From Dysidea avara (lineage: Eukaryota; Porifera; Demospongiae; Dictyoceratida; Dysideidae): DNA of 64,000 nucleotides. Under the pieces are notes generated by a model. That model was not told the origin of the DNA and searched no databases. It worked only from the letters and a program-made list of their open reading frames with translations. The stretch's first letter is position 1. Each line of letters begins with the position of its first letter. Below are positions 10,131 through 24,009 of this stretch, piece by piece. A program made the translations under genes and the position numbers. The stretch spans positions 2,234,437-2,298,436 of the forward strand of contig NC_089281.1 in NCBI RefSeq assembly GCF_963678975.1, written 5' to 3'.

Positions 10131-13100
10131 ATTCACCCAGTTCGCATGTTATTATCCAGATACGTAACTGGAAGTTATTACTGTTATTATCAGATTCTAT
10201 CTGGTTCACATGGGAAGCGTAATTTATCTGAATTACAAATACTACTGTAAATAGTCGTGCTACATTAAATAGTATGGATTACTGGTATAGAGTAGCTAGT
10301 TGCTGGACTAGCAGACGCCCAAAAGTTGCTGGGGAGTGATGATACTGTCTGGTTATAGTAGCTGTTGTGCTTGTGTGGATGTTTTGGGGGGAAGGGTGGG
10401 GATTAAACTGAGAGGTGGATTAGTGTGGGCCTACACTTGGGATTGCAAGGATGCCCTGAACAGCTTTGAATTATTATTGAGGTCTTTCAGAGATGAATAG
10501 CCCTAGTGATAAATTTAGCCCTCACGCCCTGTGATAGGCCAGACCACTTTTCCACTTTGTATAACTTTATTGTACTACCCACTGGCATGCTAGGGATAGA
10601 GTGACCCTGCAACTGCAGCCAAGCTGAAGGTCAAAAATACACTGTCACAGATCAATTATTGGTAACCACAGGTCACAATAAAACGTCATTCGCTCAAGAC
10701 TTCAACTGCACTCACAGTTTCACACTGTGCCGAAAACCCCCATACTAAAACTGTAAATAGGCTAATTTTCCCTACCAGGGTTGGGTAAAGTGAAGATTTG
10801 TAAAACCTGTGTATTATATGGGTATGACAGGATCTACATATATACACTAATTGTGAAGGTGTCTTGATTTTTAGGGTCACTGTATGATACTTTTAGACCA
10901 TTAAGACAGTCCAGTGTTGTAGGCCGGGTGTCCTATTCCAAGTGGGGTCAATTAACACTACAAAATTCTCCCTATTATTTACCTCAGGAGTCACCAACTA
11001 AAAATCCTGGATCAATACCTGTAAATTACCTAGGCAATTATTTCTCTGACTTCATATGATAAAAAATCCTTACTAGTTATATAATTGTGAGAATCAATTG
11101 ATGTGTGTGAAATGGTAGTCCGGGACCACTCTAGTGAGTATGGAGAGTGTTTTTCTCAAGCATGTTATGTGAACACTTGGTATCAAAGTTATTGTGTTGG
11201 CTGTATTATTGGACCAACTATTGGCGTGGCCAGCACAATAGCTGATACCCAGTGTTCACAGTTATATATATGTTTAGACCTCTCTCTAAAGACAAAGAAT
11301 ATTAGACTCTTTGGTATAGTCAGTTGGTGTCATAGGCAAACACTGTACATTGGTGAATCTGCAAAATGTGCCATTAAAGTCTTTAAATGTTATCTTACCT
11401 GTAACTTGCAGTGTTGAAGCTGATCATGACAAAATTCAATTAAGGGTTTCGATTTTTGTCCTTAACAGTGGTCAAAACTGTTGACCTAGAGTTTGATCAA
11501 GGTCCCAGATCAACCGCCTGTGTGCCACCACCTTGTATACTGATGGTCAGGTACCACGATACAAAAATGAACCAAAAGGCAATGAATTAAAGCACCAGCT
11601 GACAAACTTATCAAAGTTACAATACAACATAGCTAGCTCATTTCATAGATTTGGAAGGAACAAATTGACTGATACTTTGCTATGCTAATACTTACATACA
11701 TTTTATTTGATGAACTTTGATCTTTCCCAGGGCAGGTACAGCCACTCAATAAATCTATAATACTTGAATCTATCCTACCTCCTGGCAGATAATCAGCAAG
11801 TCTCAAAAAAAATTAATTGTCTACCCATCTGTTGGCAGTAGGACTAGTCCACTTGACTTGATGCAATGTATTTAATATGTGATGCTTGAGACTATTTATT
11901 GTATAAAACATTGATGAAGAGGTTCCATAAGGTTTGATAGATATTTGAGTTTTACTGTCAGTGTTTGTACCATAAACTTTTGTGACGGAAAAGAGCACCA
12001 TTGTATAGAACTGAGCATTCCAAAATACCAACATGCATTAGTTACCAACATACTGCTAACAGTCTTGTTTATTAAACAACCACATCCATGGTGGATATAT
12101 TCCTACAGAGAGGTAGAAGAATCAATTTCTATAGAATGTACATTGTGACGCTAAGGACCTTATGCAATTACATCACCAGTTATGTGGGCTCGTCCTACAC
12201 TGCCTAATTATTGACTGGTTGTGCCTGCCCTGGAAATGATTAAATAATGCTACTAGTAATTCACCCACCAATACTTAGTAATGTTATTTGCATGTAGTAT
12301 AGTACTGCACTTTGGTGCTATTTGAGGGTGCAATACTAATCATTGGAATAAATAAAATAAATTGACCACTTGAAATTAGGAAACCTGCATAAAAAACTCA
12401 CTTAGCAGCCACCTCTTTAATATAGTGGCCATTTTTTTTTTAGAAGGTCCTAAATAGACCTCATTAATAAGACCACCTCATTATATATTGAGGCCAAACT
12501 TTTGGTGGCTTATTTATGAAACTACACTGTATTCCCTGGTAACACCAAGTCCCAATTAGTATATTGCTGTTTCCCCTTTTTAACAGCACACAATTCCCAA
12601 CAGCACCTGAGCATCTATGTTCCACTCTGAAAGCATGTACCTCTGATGTACATAGAGTTGTAAGCACACTTTTGTACTTGCAAGCTACCTAACAGCTTTG
12701 TACTGTTAAACAGTTGAATATGTATCCAAATTAAGCCTGTAATTGATTTTTTAATGGTAACACAACTGTAGCGTGTGTGTATATGTGTGTGAAATAGAGC
12801 TAATCAAAAGGCTACACATGATAGCTAGCCGCAGTACTGTTATAGTTTCCTTTTAACAATAAACTTAATCTGATACACTGTATAATAGGAAATTGATGAT
12901 AAATGTGTGAAATAACTGGTGATCTTAAGAGCATTTCCAAGTATATAGTTGAGAGTGGCAATTAATTTCCAAGATGGGTGTGGTACATGATCTGTTATTA
13001 TAGTAACTGTAGTCTGGACATGTGGACCATTAATGGTGGTAAAACTTCATGTACAATGCATATTTTGCACTTAGCTATAGCGTGCAGTGAATATTGTAGA

Positions 13101-14050
13101 AGTTATGTGCAATTATGTACACTGTACTCTGATGATAATTATGCCCACATACATTTTATTGTTACACATAGATGTCTTTTAAAAGTCAAGACAAGTGCCA
13201 CATTTCACCATCAAGGCTTAAATCAACGAACACTTGTTAAGGTGAGTATAGAGCCATGCATTTGTACACTGGCAATGGTGGTATATTATGTATAAGGAGA
13301 TTCAGACAAACGTGTGACACAATAATTGTTGGCTGGACAGTCACTGAAGAAATTTGTGAACATTAAGTAAATATAATTTGCACTTTATTGAAACTCTCAA
13401 TAGCAAATACTAAGACTGCTTATTGCTTTCATGATGTCTACATTAATTTTACTGATTTGATATTATTGTGAATAATACATTCTAAACAATGGCTATTCTT
13501 GTGACAAATAAGTTATTATCAATGTTTCGTACATTCATATCGCAATGTGCACAGTTATTGATTCTTGAAATGTGACTATACATAGGTATATACCCAGTTT
13601 GAGGGTACTGTACTTGCTTATGTTTTCATAATGTGTAAACTGTAGTAGCGCAGGAAATCCTGAGTATGTGGTGTAATCAATATGGCTGTACTTTGATTTT
13701 TGAACATTGGTTAGAGCAAGAATCCACATCAGAGAGGCTTTTGGTTAGAGTTTTGTGTTCGAATAATCATGTATGCACTATGTATGTGTTCAAATAATCA
13801 TACATGCATTACATATTACAATACCCACTTACTTATACAATGAACAATTTGCTTTATATGTGGCCTCCTCCTTTAATAAGAGTCAAGGAGCTATAGCCTC
13901 ATATACGTAGAGTGAAATATATTGTGTTGATACATACATTCTGTACCTGTTGTTTGTTATAAAGTGATTTTATGTTTTATAGGAAAGGCTGCTATAAAAG
14001 AAAATATGTTGGAGTGAATAAGTGAGTCCCATGCATGTATTTCAATTCAC
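10131..14050. other. Gene-poor stretch
   Basis: I see no exon chain or convincing protein here. A 104-codon open frame at 11103-11417 has no recognisable motif or splice context. A pogo-like repeat fragment lies at about 12397-12500 (cctcattaataagaccacctc), and a 37-bp unit ending ataatcatgtatgcatta is repeated at about 13755-13815. Confidence 0.5.
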
Positions 14051-14579
14051 ACTACTATGGTATGGAGGGAAACTTTGGTAGAGGTATGATTTGTAAAGGG
14101 GCATTGGCATTGCTAACAGTTTGCCAAATTTTTATTCTGCCAACTGTGATATTTTGCTTCATTCGCCAAATTTCCCCTGGTGTGCCATGTCTGGCGTATG
14201 CTATATTCAAGACTACATATGCAGCAATTACAGTAGCTACCCATTCTCTAATATTGAATATGGTAGTACTCGTGCTTTGTCTGGACTCCAAGGTTCAAGG
14301 ATACCATGTGTGTACTACTTAGCTCAGCGATCAATGGCACTGGCTTGATAGCCTAGTGGTCCTTGGCCCTGGTGATGCAGAGTGGACTGCTTGGTTAGAT
14401 GAGCAGTAGGGTATACACACTTAAAATTAACCTTGGTTACATGCTAGTAAGCAAGCCACAAAAAGCAGCTGTTTTCATTGTGAGCAAAATAAATTGGATG
14501 GGGAAAATGAAAATGTTATGGTCATTTGCTGATTTTATCTAATTTTTGCTGGCGCAAAAGTTTCCCTCCATACAGTAGT
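14051..14579. mobile_element. TIR element (ACTACTATGGTATGGAGGGAAACTT type)
   Basis: The left end 'tggtatggagggaaacttt' at about 14058 is matched in inverted form by 'aaagtttccctccatacagt' at about 14549-14575. No transposase inside. Confidence 0.5.
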
Positions 14580-14712
14580 TTCACATTTTGAGGAGGGTCA
14601 TGCTTATGTATGTTAAGTTGGTTACATGGTAAAAACTGCAGCAGAAATTAATTTTAATTCCTAATCACTTAATTTATGGGTACTATACCATGACATTGCA
14701 GATACTATATGA

Positions 14713-14914
14713 AAGGAAATTTTGACGTAAGAAAAAATTTGTCGAATTCAGACTTTAGTAGATTTGACAAATAAAATGTTGATGAAAATCAAGAAATTGA
14801 AGGCAAAACCTGTACTTTTAAAGGCGCTTATAAACAATTGACGAATTTAAATTTGACGAATTAAACTGATTCATCAAATTCATCAAATTTTTTTGACATC
14901 AAAATTTCCTTGCA
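14713..14914. mobile_element. GGAAATTTTGACG-type TIR element, inverted copy
   Basis: Same family as 9237-9414 but in the opposite orientation. It shares 'aaggcgcttataaac', 'acctgtacttttaaa' and 'gaatttaaatttgacgaatt', and is bounded by gaaaggaaattttgacg and catcaaaatttcctt. Confidence 0.6.
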
Positions 14915-15128
14915 TAAGGTAGGCTTTTCCTTCTCCACATGCCCTCCAGGTAAGTAATACATATTGCTTCTCTGAAGACTTCCCTGCAAGTGCACGGACA
15001 TGCAGTTATAATATACACTAGTTTTTTATATTCAATAGCTCTCCTAGTTTCTTCAGTATGATTATGTGCTTGTTTATCTTATGTGCAATTGGATGACTTT
15101 CATGTGCTAGCTGCTCTCCTACTTTAAT

Positions 15129-15473
15129 CAGTAGTCTTGCATGGCTCGACCACTCTTTTTTCTGTGTCATTGGATAGGGAGAAAATAGGGTTCAAATCCC
15201 ATGCACATTTATCTTGACTCTACCTCGATAATTGGGTGGTGTTAACCAAACAAACGTGATGCATTTTCAAATAGTAGCTATTTGCATCCATAAATTACAA
15301 ACATGTATTTACAAACCATTGATGTCTAAAGCTGCCTTGGAGTCTACCATAGATCAAATCAACTATTAGTCATTCAGGACCTTGTGACATGTCAAGATGA
15401 GCATGGTGTTCCAGACCTTTTTTCTCCCTACCCAATGACAAAGAGAAAACAGCTGTCTGGCCACACAAGACTA
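15129..15473. mobile_element. TIR element with tRNA B-box-like core
   Basis: The left end 'agtcttgcatggctcgacc ... gtcattggatagggagaaaa' has an inverted counterpart at 15415-15473 'ttttctccctacccaatgac ... ctggccacacaagact'. Inside is 'gggttcaaatcccatgca', which resembles a tRNA B box and may be a SINE remnant. Confidence 0.45.
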
Positions 15474-15680
15474 TTCAATCAGCCCTGTACCTATACACCT
15501 ATTAATGTATTGCCTCACCATCCCCCTGAGGATATATGGGGCTATTATTGGGGATTTGACTCACGTTAAAGTCATAGTTTGGCAAACCTAACATGTCAAA
15601 TCCCCGCCATAAGCCCCAGTTACAACACAGGGATTTGATGTCATACATATTGTAGCAGCAAAAAACATTTGAGTGCTTAA

Positions 15681-17210
15681 ATGGTTTAATAAACAGTTGT
15701 ATAATTCCTCATGGTGGGGTAACAATTATGTGTCAGTATCCCTGTAAAGCCCCACCTATGAGAGTAGGTGGGGCGATATATTGACTGGTGCATTATACAT
15801 TATACAGAATTTTGCATTACGTCATGTTGTGGTGGTACAATTGTTAGGTAGATTGGAGCAGAATTCGGCTTTATCAACAGTCACGCCTGTACACAAGTAA
15901 GTCCTGTCTTGTTTTAAGATATCTGGTGACCTTTAATTTCGTTCAGCTGGGCACTATTTTTCTTAGACTGCATGACCTTTTTAAATAATTTAAAACAGTC
16001 AAATATCTGCCAGTCATCTCCCTTATACTAATGTTTCTATAGCACATATCTGTGTACATCCTTTTACAAAAATGTGAGTGGCCATAATTACATGGCTAGA
16101 TATGTATCTAGGCAACAGTTGCCAGACATTATCATGAAGGGACTGCAACTTCTAGCTGTATAGATTTTTAATGTGTGTATAAAGCCATTTAGTAAGGTAT
16201 AGTTACATGGAAAATTTGGCAAGCAATTAATATTGACAGTTTCTCTTATATCATCAAATTTAAAATCTGCCAAATAGCTGGTGTATTAAACCCAATTTCA
16301 GGAGTGACGTTAGCATACATTTCTGTCAGTGGCAGAATGCATTGTTCTTGGAAGTACTTGAAGAAAAATAGAGAATATTATGGGTTGCCATCTAAATTTT
16401 GGATTACTGAACAATTTACCGCTAGCAAATTGAATCAAACCTAAGGAAAATTAAGTTTGACACCAGCTATGTGGAGAAATTCAAGGGCCAGGGGAAACCT
16501 GTATCTATTCTGACAAAGATGGAGTTAATATTGCAAGATATGCTACTGAGGATGGTCCCATACTGCAGCCAGTAGTGTAATATGTTAGGATTTTTGTGCC
16601 AACAGTATTTTCAAGGTGCTTCACAAATTCTTCTACTGATGCATCCCATAATATATCTACTGTATCTTTGTAGTCATGGTAACAGTGTGATTGTAGTCAT
16701 GGTAACGGTTGGATGTAGATATCACTTGAGTTGCCATGAATATCACTTGAGCTGCCATGACTATCACTTGAGCTTTCGCACCACAGAAATTCCTATGGTA
16801 TACAGTAGCTAGTGTATGCAGTTAGTGCAAACACCTGCGAACAAGAGGTTCCATGAATTCAAAATTCATAGGCATATTGGTCAATTTTCCAAAATACATA
16901 ACCCGTCAAATTTCTGCCATTACAGTATAATACAGTATAGTAATTAATCAATGTACTCTGTATGAATATACTTTCACATCTGCTATAATATGTGTACTTA
17001 TGCTCTTGCTCCATGTGTAGGTATGTGCCTGTGATGAAGCTTAACTTATTTCATAGTGAAAGAAGTATCTCTTGCATGGAAGAGACAATGCATCCAACAT
17101 TATAATAGTTTGTATGGCAATGTACTTACTGTTAAGTGTGGTTTTCACATAATGATGGCACTCTCATTGTTTAAAAAGTCTGGATATAGGAAGTGTTGTG
17201 GTAAATGATA
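15681..17210 (+). repeat. Left arm of a ~1.5-kb inverted duplication
   Basis: It matches 20750-22315 in inverted order over its whole length. Anchors include 'aataaacagt', 'ccccacctat', 'aggtagattggagcagaatt', 'atatctggtgacctt', 'gactgcatgacctttt', 'attgttcttggaagtactt', 'tagtcatggtaac', 'gcatattggtcaattttcc' and 'tgtaggtatgtgc'. Divergence is substantial, so it is old. Inside, 16303-16578 has protein-like sequence (DKDGVNIARYATEDGP) broken by TAA and TGA. Confidence 0.6.
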
Positions 17211-19397
17211 CCGAGAGCTAATACAAGTAGGGGAGTAGAGTTCTGTACTTATATAGTACGGACCTTACAGACGATCAGCATGCGTAATTCTGAAACAACA
17301 TTATATAGCCTGTTTAGATGTGGAACTGCTGGGTTATATACATCCACAATAGAGCAATCCACACAATCTTATAAAGAGACCTGTCACTATCAATATCTGT
17401 TTTGGCTTCTTTTAAACATGCCTAGATTGTATGTTGCTAGGGATCAAGGGGTCTGGGATTTTACATTCCACACAGTTTTAGCTACATGTTTCTGACTTCC
17501 TCCTCTATTTACTGACTTAGCCTTCTCACAGATCCATACAGAAAGAAATTTCAAGAAGACAGAGCAAGTGGTCTTGAAATTTCAACATATATATATTATG
17601 AATTATTGCTCATACTAGGCATATGTAGTCGTATGTATTGTTAGGTTATATTACAGTTCTGTATTGTAGTTCCAAGATCTGTTCAGTATACAGTGGAACC
17701 TTTCTTATCTGGGCTAGCTATCATCTAGATCTGTATCTCAGAAATGTCTGCAACCAAGAATAAAATGCTATTATGCTAAAGTGACTATTTTAAATGCAAG
17801 TAATGTTAAGTTACTTAAGTACTATGCAGTTTAGTGGGTAGAGGGGAAGTCACTACATAGCATTCGTGGTCACTCTGGTCCCTAGGCTGCACTAGTGGTA
17901 GTTATTATTAGTAGAATAAACAAGCCACCAAACAAGTAAACAGCAACTCTCTCCTTGTACGTTAATCTAACCCAAACTTCATCATAGTCAATACACTACA
18001 AGCCACATTTAAGCTGGGCTGTCCAGACAAAGGAGGTTCCCAGGTAATAGAAAGTAGGATCCACGTACTGTACACCATATTACACTTACATATATAGTTA
18101 TGTAGGACATACAGTCACTTATACTATTCCAACTCAATGAAATATATGCTTGCTGGTGAGCAGCTTCGATCCCCATATACAATTATATGAAGCTCACAAT
18201 CAAAACAAGAGAGTTAATCCCATACCGTATATACTATACACATAGCTAAGTACAGGCATATATAATGTGAGACTCTGAGGTTATAGTATGTGCTATGACT
18301 AAAATATTGAAGGTGAGAAACTGGCATGCACTATAGCTACATACAATCATAATCGCTGCAAAGCAATATTAGAGTTTATGATATCATGCTTGTAATAACA
18401 ATAATAAAATCTAATTGTGCATTCACCTGTACATGTATGACATTATATTATTGCAGCCTTTCACAATAAATAATACACTGACTGAGAAATGTACATTTCA
18501 GGACCACTTGTCTTGGCTTAATATAAGGTTGTATGGACAGTTCTATTGAGAATATATTGTGGACTGGATGTGCAAAAGGCGGATGGGAGTCTTATATATA
18601 TCCTTCCAAGTTTCACTAAATCGATGTATCACCTTCATACACCAAGCAATAGTGATAGTTTTCCCAAATTAGCTGTGTGTACTGCATGTTTCCCTATATA
18701 CATATACAAATTTTGAGGATACATTTGTGGGACCTGCCTTAGGAAATAACAAGTAGACAATGAAAGCACCCCTGGGTTCTGTAAATGTGTACAGTGGAGA
18801 CACTAGCTATACATATACAATTATTTTGTTTGCCCTCTAACTTCTATAACATTATAACAATACAAGTAGAGAAAAGTACAAGAGGTTGATGATAATAAAT
18901 TGTACTAAAGCAATGAATTTTGTGATCATCTGTAAAAATTACAAAATATCAGTATCATACGTTGGGTACATTCTGCAAGTAAGAGATACTATGGTCGTAT
19001 TCTCTCTTTGACATGAAAGGTGACACAATCTCAAACACTGCATCTTTATCACAAAACCTCAACTATACATGCATATGGAATAAGAACATAGGTACACACA
19101 CCAGACATGGAAGCATCTTTATGCAGAGTATATTGACTGTGTAGACATGTCATATATATAATGAAAATGGCAATACATAGATCAAATTAATATTCAGAGT
19201 GGTCCACAACCAATACCGTAATTTTTCTAATTTTCCAACCCCTCATTATGCCTGGTCTGTAATTCCTTAGCACTATTGCTTAGCAACCACAGCCCACTCC
19301 ACAATTGTGGTTGCTCACACTTTTGCAACAGAGAAGTATATAGACATGCTTAGGAAATTCACCAATATCTTGTTTCCCAATTGCAATATCTAACTAG
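17211..19397. other. Gene-poor stretch
   Basis: No supportable exon. A pogo-like terminus (tacagtggaaccttt) lies at about 17687. Otherwise it is AT-rich unique-looking sequence. Confidence 0.4.
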
Positions 19398-19405
19398 TTT
19401 GAGAG

Positions 19406-19816
19406 TAGGCACCAGCCTATTATGCTTTTAGTTTTGCCTATTATGCTATGCTCAAAATTTTTGCCTATTATGCTCATAATTATGCTCAATATTTTTGCCA
19501 CAGTTCCAATGTTTTGTTACTTTCTATGGATAGTAATAAACTTTGGCTTATGAACAACTGGTTAAATGTAAAAAGTACTTGTTGTGCATTAAGAATTTGG
19601 CTACATTGTAAACTATAATAACGGTCATGTCAGATAATTACTTAATGCCATATAAGTGGCATTGACTGTTTTATTATTGTAAGTCAACCTTATTCTGTGG
19701 CATGCATTTTTGCTTACAGTATGACAATTATTCTGCCTATTATGCTAGCATTATGCTTGATGCTTTCAGGCACCTATTATGCTCAAAATTATGCCAGCAT
19801 AATAGGCCGGTGCCTA
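19406..19816. mobile_element. hAT-type non-autonomous element with perfect 8-bp target duplication
   Basis: The direct repeat TTTGAGAG flanks it exactly (19398-19405 and 19817-19824). Its ends TAGGCACCAGCCTATTATGC and the inverse of TAGGCACCGGCCTATTATGC match at 19 of 20 positions. The interior is built from many 'cctattatgct' words. No transposase in its 411 bp. Confidence 0.8.
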
Positions 19817-19849
19817 TTTGAGAGGGATTATTAGCAGATAAAATGTCAG

Positions 19850-20060
19850 ATTTTACAATTGACAGTTTCAGACCTTTACAAATGTTATGCAGTCTAACAA
19901 AAATGGATGAGAAAATTAAAGGTCACCAGATATCTTTAAGCTAAATAAGGCAGTGCTTACTGGTGTATACATGTGACTTTGACTGATTCAGCGATCCCAA
20001 ATTCTGCACCAACTTACCTAACAATTGTACTATAACATGATGTAAAGTTAATTCTGTAAG
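19850..20060 (-). repeat. Third partial copy of the 15.7/22.3-kb duplicated unit
   Basis: It shares 'gcagtctaacaaaaatg', 'ggtcaccagatatct', 'ccaaattctgcaccaac' and 'acctaacaattgtac' with the arm at 21.9-22.2 kb, in the same orientation as that arm. Confidence 0.5.
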
Positions 20061-20749
20061 CACATGTAAAGGTACAGGACTGCAGATAAAAATTCAATAT
20101 TCCCAATTCAATTGCATATCAACAAAGACGTACAAGCACATAATTATATTGAAGTAGATAGGAAAGCTACTACGTATAAAAATTACTGTATATTACAGCT
20201 GCATGTCCATGCACTTGCTGGAATACCCTGAGACAAACTATGTAATTATTTTGCCTATCTAGGGGGCATGCGAAAAGACAAAACCTTCATCACAAGCAAA
20301 TTTGCCACATGTAATATTAAGGCATCACCAAATGCTGGAAATCAAGAAAGGAAATAGAAAATACTGCATGCAGTGTTGCAGGACGTTTTGCTCTTGTGGT
20401 GAACAGTAGTATATGACTTATAGTTATATCTACCACAGGAGCTGATCAACTTAGGACTAGCCCTCTCCAGAAGATTTAATTGTGAAAACACAGTATAAGA
20501 TTGCAGTGGAAGTCATGTTTAGTTTAAATCTTATAAATTACTCCACAATAAATTAAATTCTAATAAGTAGTACCAAAATTAGTGCCCATATAGCCTGCAA
20601 ATTCATAAATCATTGATGCATTGATTTTGTTATATGCATAGTACACATTAATTCATATAAACAATTATTGTAGCTATACAGCATGTGATCACCCATAAAT
20701 CAGACTGCATCTGAGCAAGCTATAGACGTTGCTTCAGGCTAAACTGTAT

Positions 20750-22315
20750 GTATGGTCCATAGTTTACCACTTACGTCCATACATTTTATACAATGGGTTT
20801 GTCATCATTATGTAACAGTTATACGTAACAGTAAATACATTGCTGTACACATTATACAATGTTGGAGTCTGTTATATACAAGTGATATGTCTTTCGCCAT
20901 GAAATACGCTACAACCTCAATAGTTTTTTGCAGCTAATCACAAGCACATACCTACATGGAACAAGAACATACAGCAGACGTGTAAGTATTTTCATACAGA
21001 GTGCATTAATTAGTTACTACACTGTATCATACTGAAATAGCATGAAAAATTGACAATATATAGGGAAAATTGACCAATATGCCTACGTTGATAAATATTA
21101 AATTCCTGGACACTCCTGTTCACTGGTAACTGCATACACACCACATTCAACCTTTTAACTAGCTACTGTATACCATAGGTTCTTTATAGAATTTCCTTGA
21201 TGTAAATGCTAAAGTCTTAGTTATGGCAGCTCAATTGAGACCTTCATATTATAGCTGCATTCAACCATTACCATGACTACAAACACACACCATTACTATG
21301 ACTACAAACACATACCATTACCATGACTACAAACACACACCATTACCATGACTACAAACACACACTGTTACCATGACTACAAACACAAAGTAGATATATG
21401 TGATGCATCAGTATAAGAAATTGTGTGAAACACCTTGCAAATGCTGCTGGCACAAAAAAAATCCTAACATTTTTTACTAAACAATGTCTGTGGGACTATC
21501 CTCAGCAACATATCTTTCAATATTAACTCCATCTTTGTCAAAATAAACTACTACAGACCTTCCCTTGGTTTCCCCACATTTCTGATATCAAACTTAATTC
21601 TCCTCAGGTTTGCCAGGTGGCAACCAATATTCTTTATTTTTCTTCAAGTACTTCCAAGAACAATGTATTCCGCCACTGACTGAAATGCATGCTACAAAGT
21701 AAGCGTCACCCCTAAAATTGGGTTTACAAGCTACACCAGCTATCTGGCAAATTGATAGAAATAATTCCTTGCCAAATTCTCTGTATATGCAGATTAATTG
21801 CTAAACGGTTTATGCACACATTAATAAATTCTGTACAACCAGGATCTTTTGAAGTTGCAGTCTCTTCATGATAATGTCTGGTACCTGTTCCTACTGTTGC
21901 CTAGATACATGCAAATATTGCCACTCACATTTTTGTGAAGGGATGTAAAAATATATTTACTTGTTTCCCTTTTACATATGTATGCAATCTGATAGGTAGC
22001 AGATAGATTGTGATGATTACAAAAGGTCATGCAGTCTAAGAAAAATAGTGCCAGGCTGAACAAAATGAAGATCACCAGATATCTTAAAAACTGATTAAGA
22101 CAGGACTTACTTGTATACACATATAACTTGGTAATGCCAAATTCTGCTCCAATCCACCTAACAGTACCATACTGTAACATTAAATTATCCCATGCCCAAT
22201 GCACAAGCCACTATGATTTATTGTCCCACTTACTTCTCCTTGGGAATAGGTGGGGATTTACATAGGAACTGGCACAAAGTCGTTGCCCCAACATGAGGGA
22301 TTTTATGACTGTTTA
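20750..22315 (-). repeat. Right arm of the ~1.5-kb inverted duplication
   Basis: Inverted partner of 15681-17210. On the minus strand, 21711 down to 21477 reads as one frame with protein-like stretches (YFVACISVSGGIHCSWKYL, then VVYFDKDGVNIERYVAEDS). It is interrupted by the same TAA and TGA pair as the left arm, so both arms descend from an already broken or intron-bearing ancestor. I do not recognise the protein. Confidence 0.55.
21285..21390. repeat. Minisatellite, ~26-bp unit
   Basis: About five tandem copies of a unit containing 'accatgactacaaacacac'. Two copies of the inverse word stand at the matching place in the left arm (about 16670-16705). Confidence 0.7.
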
Positions 22316-22839
22316 TTAAACACCAATATATATATATATATTTTGTGTCAAATCCTTGTGTTGCAACTGGGTGGGCTAGGTTTACCCTATTCAGTGTTAG
22401 GTGTAATGCATTGCATTAATGCAGTAACAAAGTAATACAGTGTGCTACATTTTTAAAGAGATATTTTAGGCTAACAAAATGATACGAATACTATGCTGTA
22501 CTGTAAGGTATTTGGAGGTACTATACGTGTAGTTCTGTGCTTTAGTTAGGCTGAGAAACTGGGTAACTACTCGTGTCATGCATTTTCAATAACATGTAAA
22601 ATGTACGTAGCTACAAGTACATGTGATTGTCCAAAGATTGCATGAGAGTAATGTAGTTCGAGCTGGTCAGCTAGTTGGTTCAACTCCAGATTATTGGTCC
22701 AGCTCAGGCCTGACCAACCGGACCGTCTCCTCCGGCCTTGGTATTGTACTCTTCGGATATTTATTTTATTATTTACACTGAGCAGTCAGCCCTGCTGGTA
22801 CGTAGCTATGTTCTGGAAAAAAAAAGCTACAATATAAAC

Positions 22840-23100
22840 CATACAAGTGTGATAAATAAATCTGAGTCAGAGGTTTCAACAATATTGTACATGGCAAGGT
22901 GTTCCATTCTTTAATAGTTCTGGACTCGAAAAGTAACTGTTCTGATATGATCTTGTGGATGAAGATGGTGTGATGAAATGTAATGAGTGGTATGATCTGG
23001 TTGCTCTCATTGATGGTAATGGAATGGAGATAGCAAGCTGGTGATACAGTGCCTTGTGTAGGACTTGTAATCTAGATATCCGTTATGACAGGTCTCAAGA
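22840..23100 (-). pseudogene. LINE reverse-transcriptase C-terminal remnant
   Basis: On the minus strand the translation resembles the conserved end of non-LTR retrotransposon ORF2 proteins: an RRxxxRL-type approach, then TVTFRVQNY, RMEHLAMYNIV and SDLFITL, in place of the usual SF.PR.I..WN.LP..VV....F pattern. A stop falls inside the motif and nothing of the upstream polymerase remains, so it is a truncated fragment. Confidence 0.45.
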
Positions 23101-23736
23101 GAGAATACAGTAAGTAAATTAGTTAATAACCTACATTAAGTAGATTATATAAAATAGCTATAGACACTATGGTTTAACAAAATTAGGAGGTTTGAGGTGC
23201 TTATTACATTTATTTACTTAGGACACAGAAATGAAAAAAGTGCATGTATTGGTAGGCATGAAATGGCCTAGACAGCCAACTTCAATATTTTGTGCGTACT
23301 GTCTAGTACATTTTGTTTGTCAGTTGTACAAAATAAAAACCAACCAGTTTCGTACAAAAAGTCTGAATGGGAGTCATGTGAAAACTGGCCAATGAGTATC
23401 TTAATGGCTGTTTTCAGGTGATATCACCAAATTGTAACTGACAACTGTCTTGTAATCTGCTGTACAATAGAACATTTACAGTACAGTATGAATAGAACAC
23501 AATTATAAAAGATAGCTAATACGCCTATACATATGTTTCAATGTATCAATCAGATTCTTAGGAATTGACCAGCAACCATCCCTTCATTTTTGGTGCTTAC
23601 AAACATTTTTTTTTGCAATTTTAAATTGCAATATTGTTTTGATGTTGGTCTGCTTTGTTTTGTGTGTTGTAGTAACTTCCAGATTTTCTGAAGGCTTTGT
23701 CTACATGACACAAGATTGAATAGGTGTGGCCTAGCA

Positions 23737-24009
23737 CATAGGTGGTGGAGACAGGGGGGCCGTGCCCCCCCCCCCCCACTTTTATGGAACACTGTTTGCA
23801 AGAAAAGATCGAGATACTCTAATAGAACAGTCACAGTATTCAAAGAAGCAGTGTAACAAGCTACTTAGCTACGTATGTGTAGCTATAAATAAGGAGATAT
23901 TATTGGTGGAGAGCAGCTATTGTGAGCAGGCTGTGACCTTTTTTTTTTTTTGTCTTCAACTTACAGCTGGCCTGGCCCCCTCACTCTTTAGCCTGCTCCA
24001 CCGCCCCTG
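23737..24009. mobile_element. hAT-type non-autonomous element with perfect 8-bp target duplication
   Basis: GCCTAGCA flanks it directly (23729-23736 and 24010-24017). The ends are catagg-tggtggag-acaggggg and the inverse of caggggcggtggagcagg. It holds a poly-C run (about 23763-23777), a poly-T run, and one copy of the dispersed motif ACTCTAATAGAACAGTCAC at 23816-23834. Confidence 0.8.

Noticed and set aside
14330-14420. tRNA-like words (agcctagtggtcc)
   Set aside because: No B box or cloverleaf can be drawn.
16715-16780. Regular 21-bp repeats resembling a small CRISPR
   Set aside because: Three imperfect tandem copies (tatcacttgagctgccatga) without unique spacers, in a eukaryotic context.
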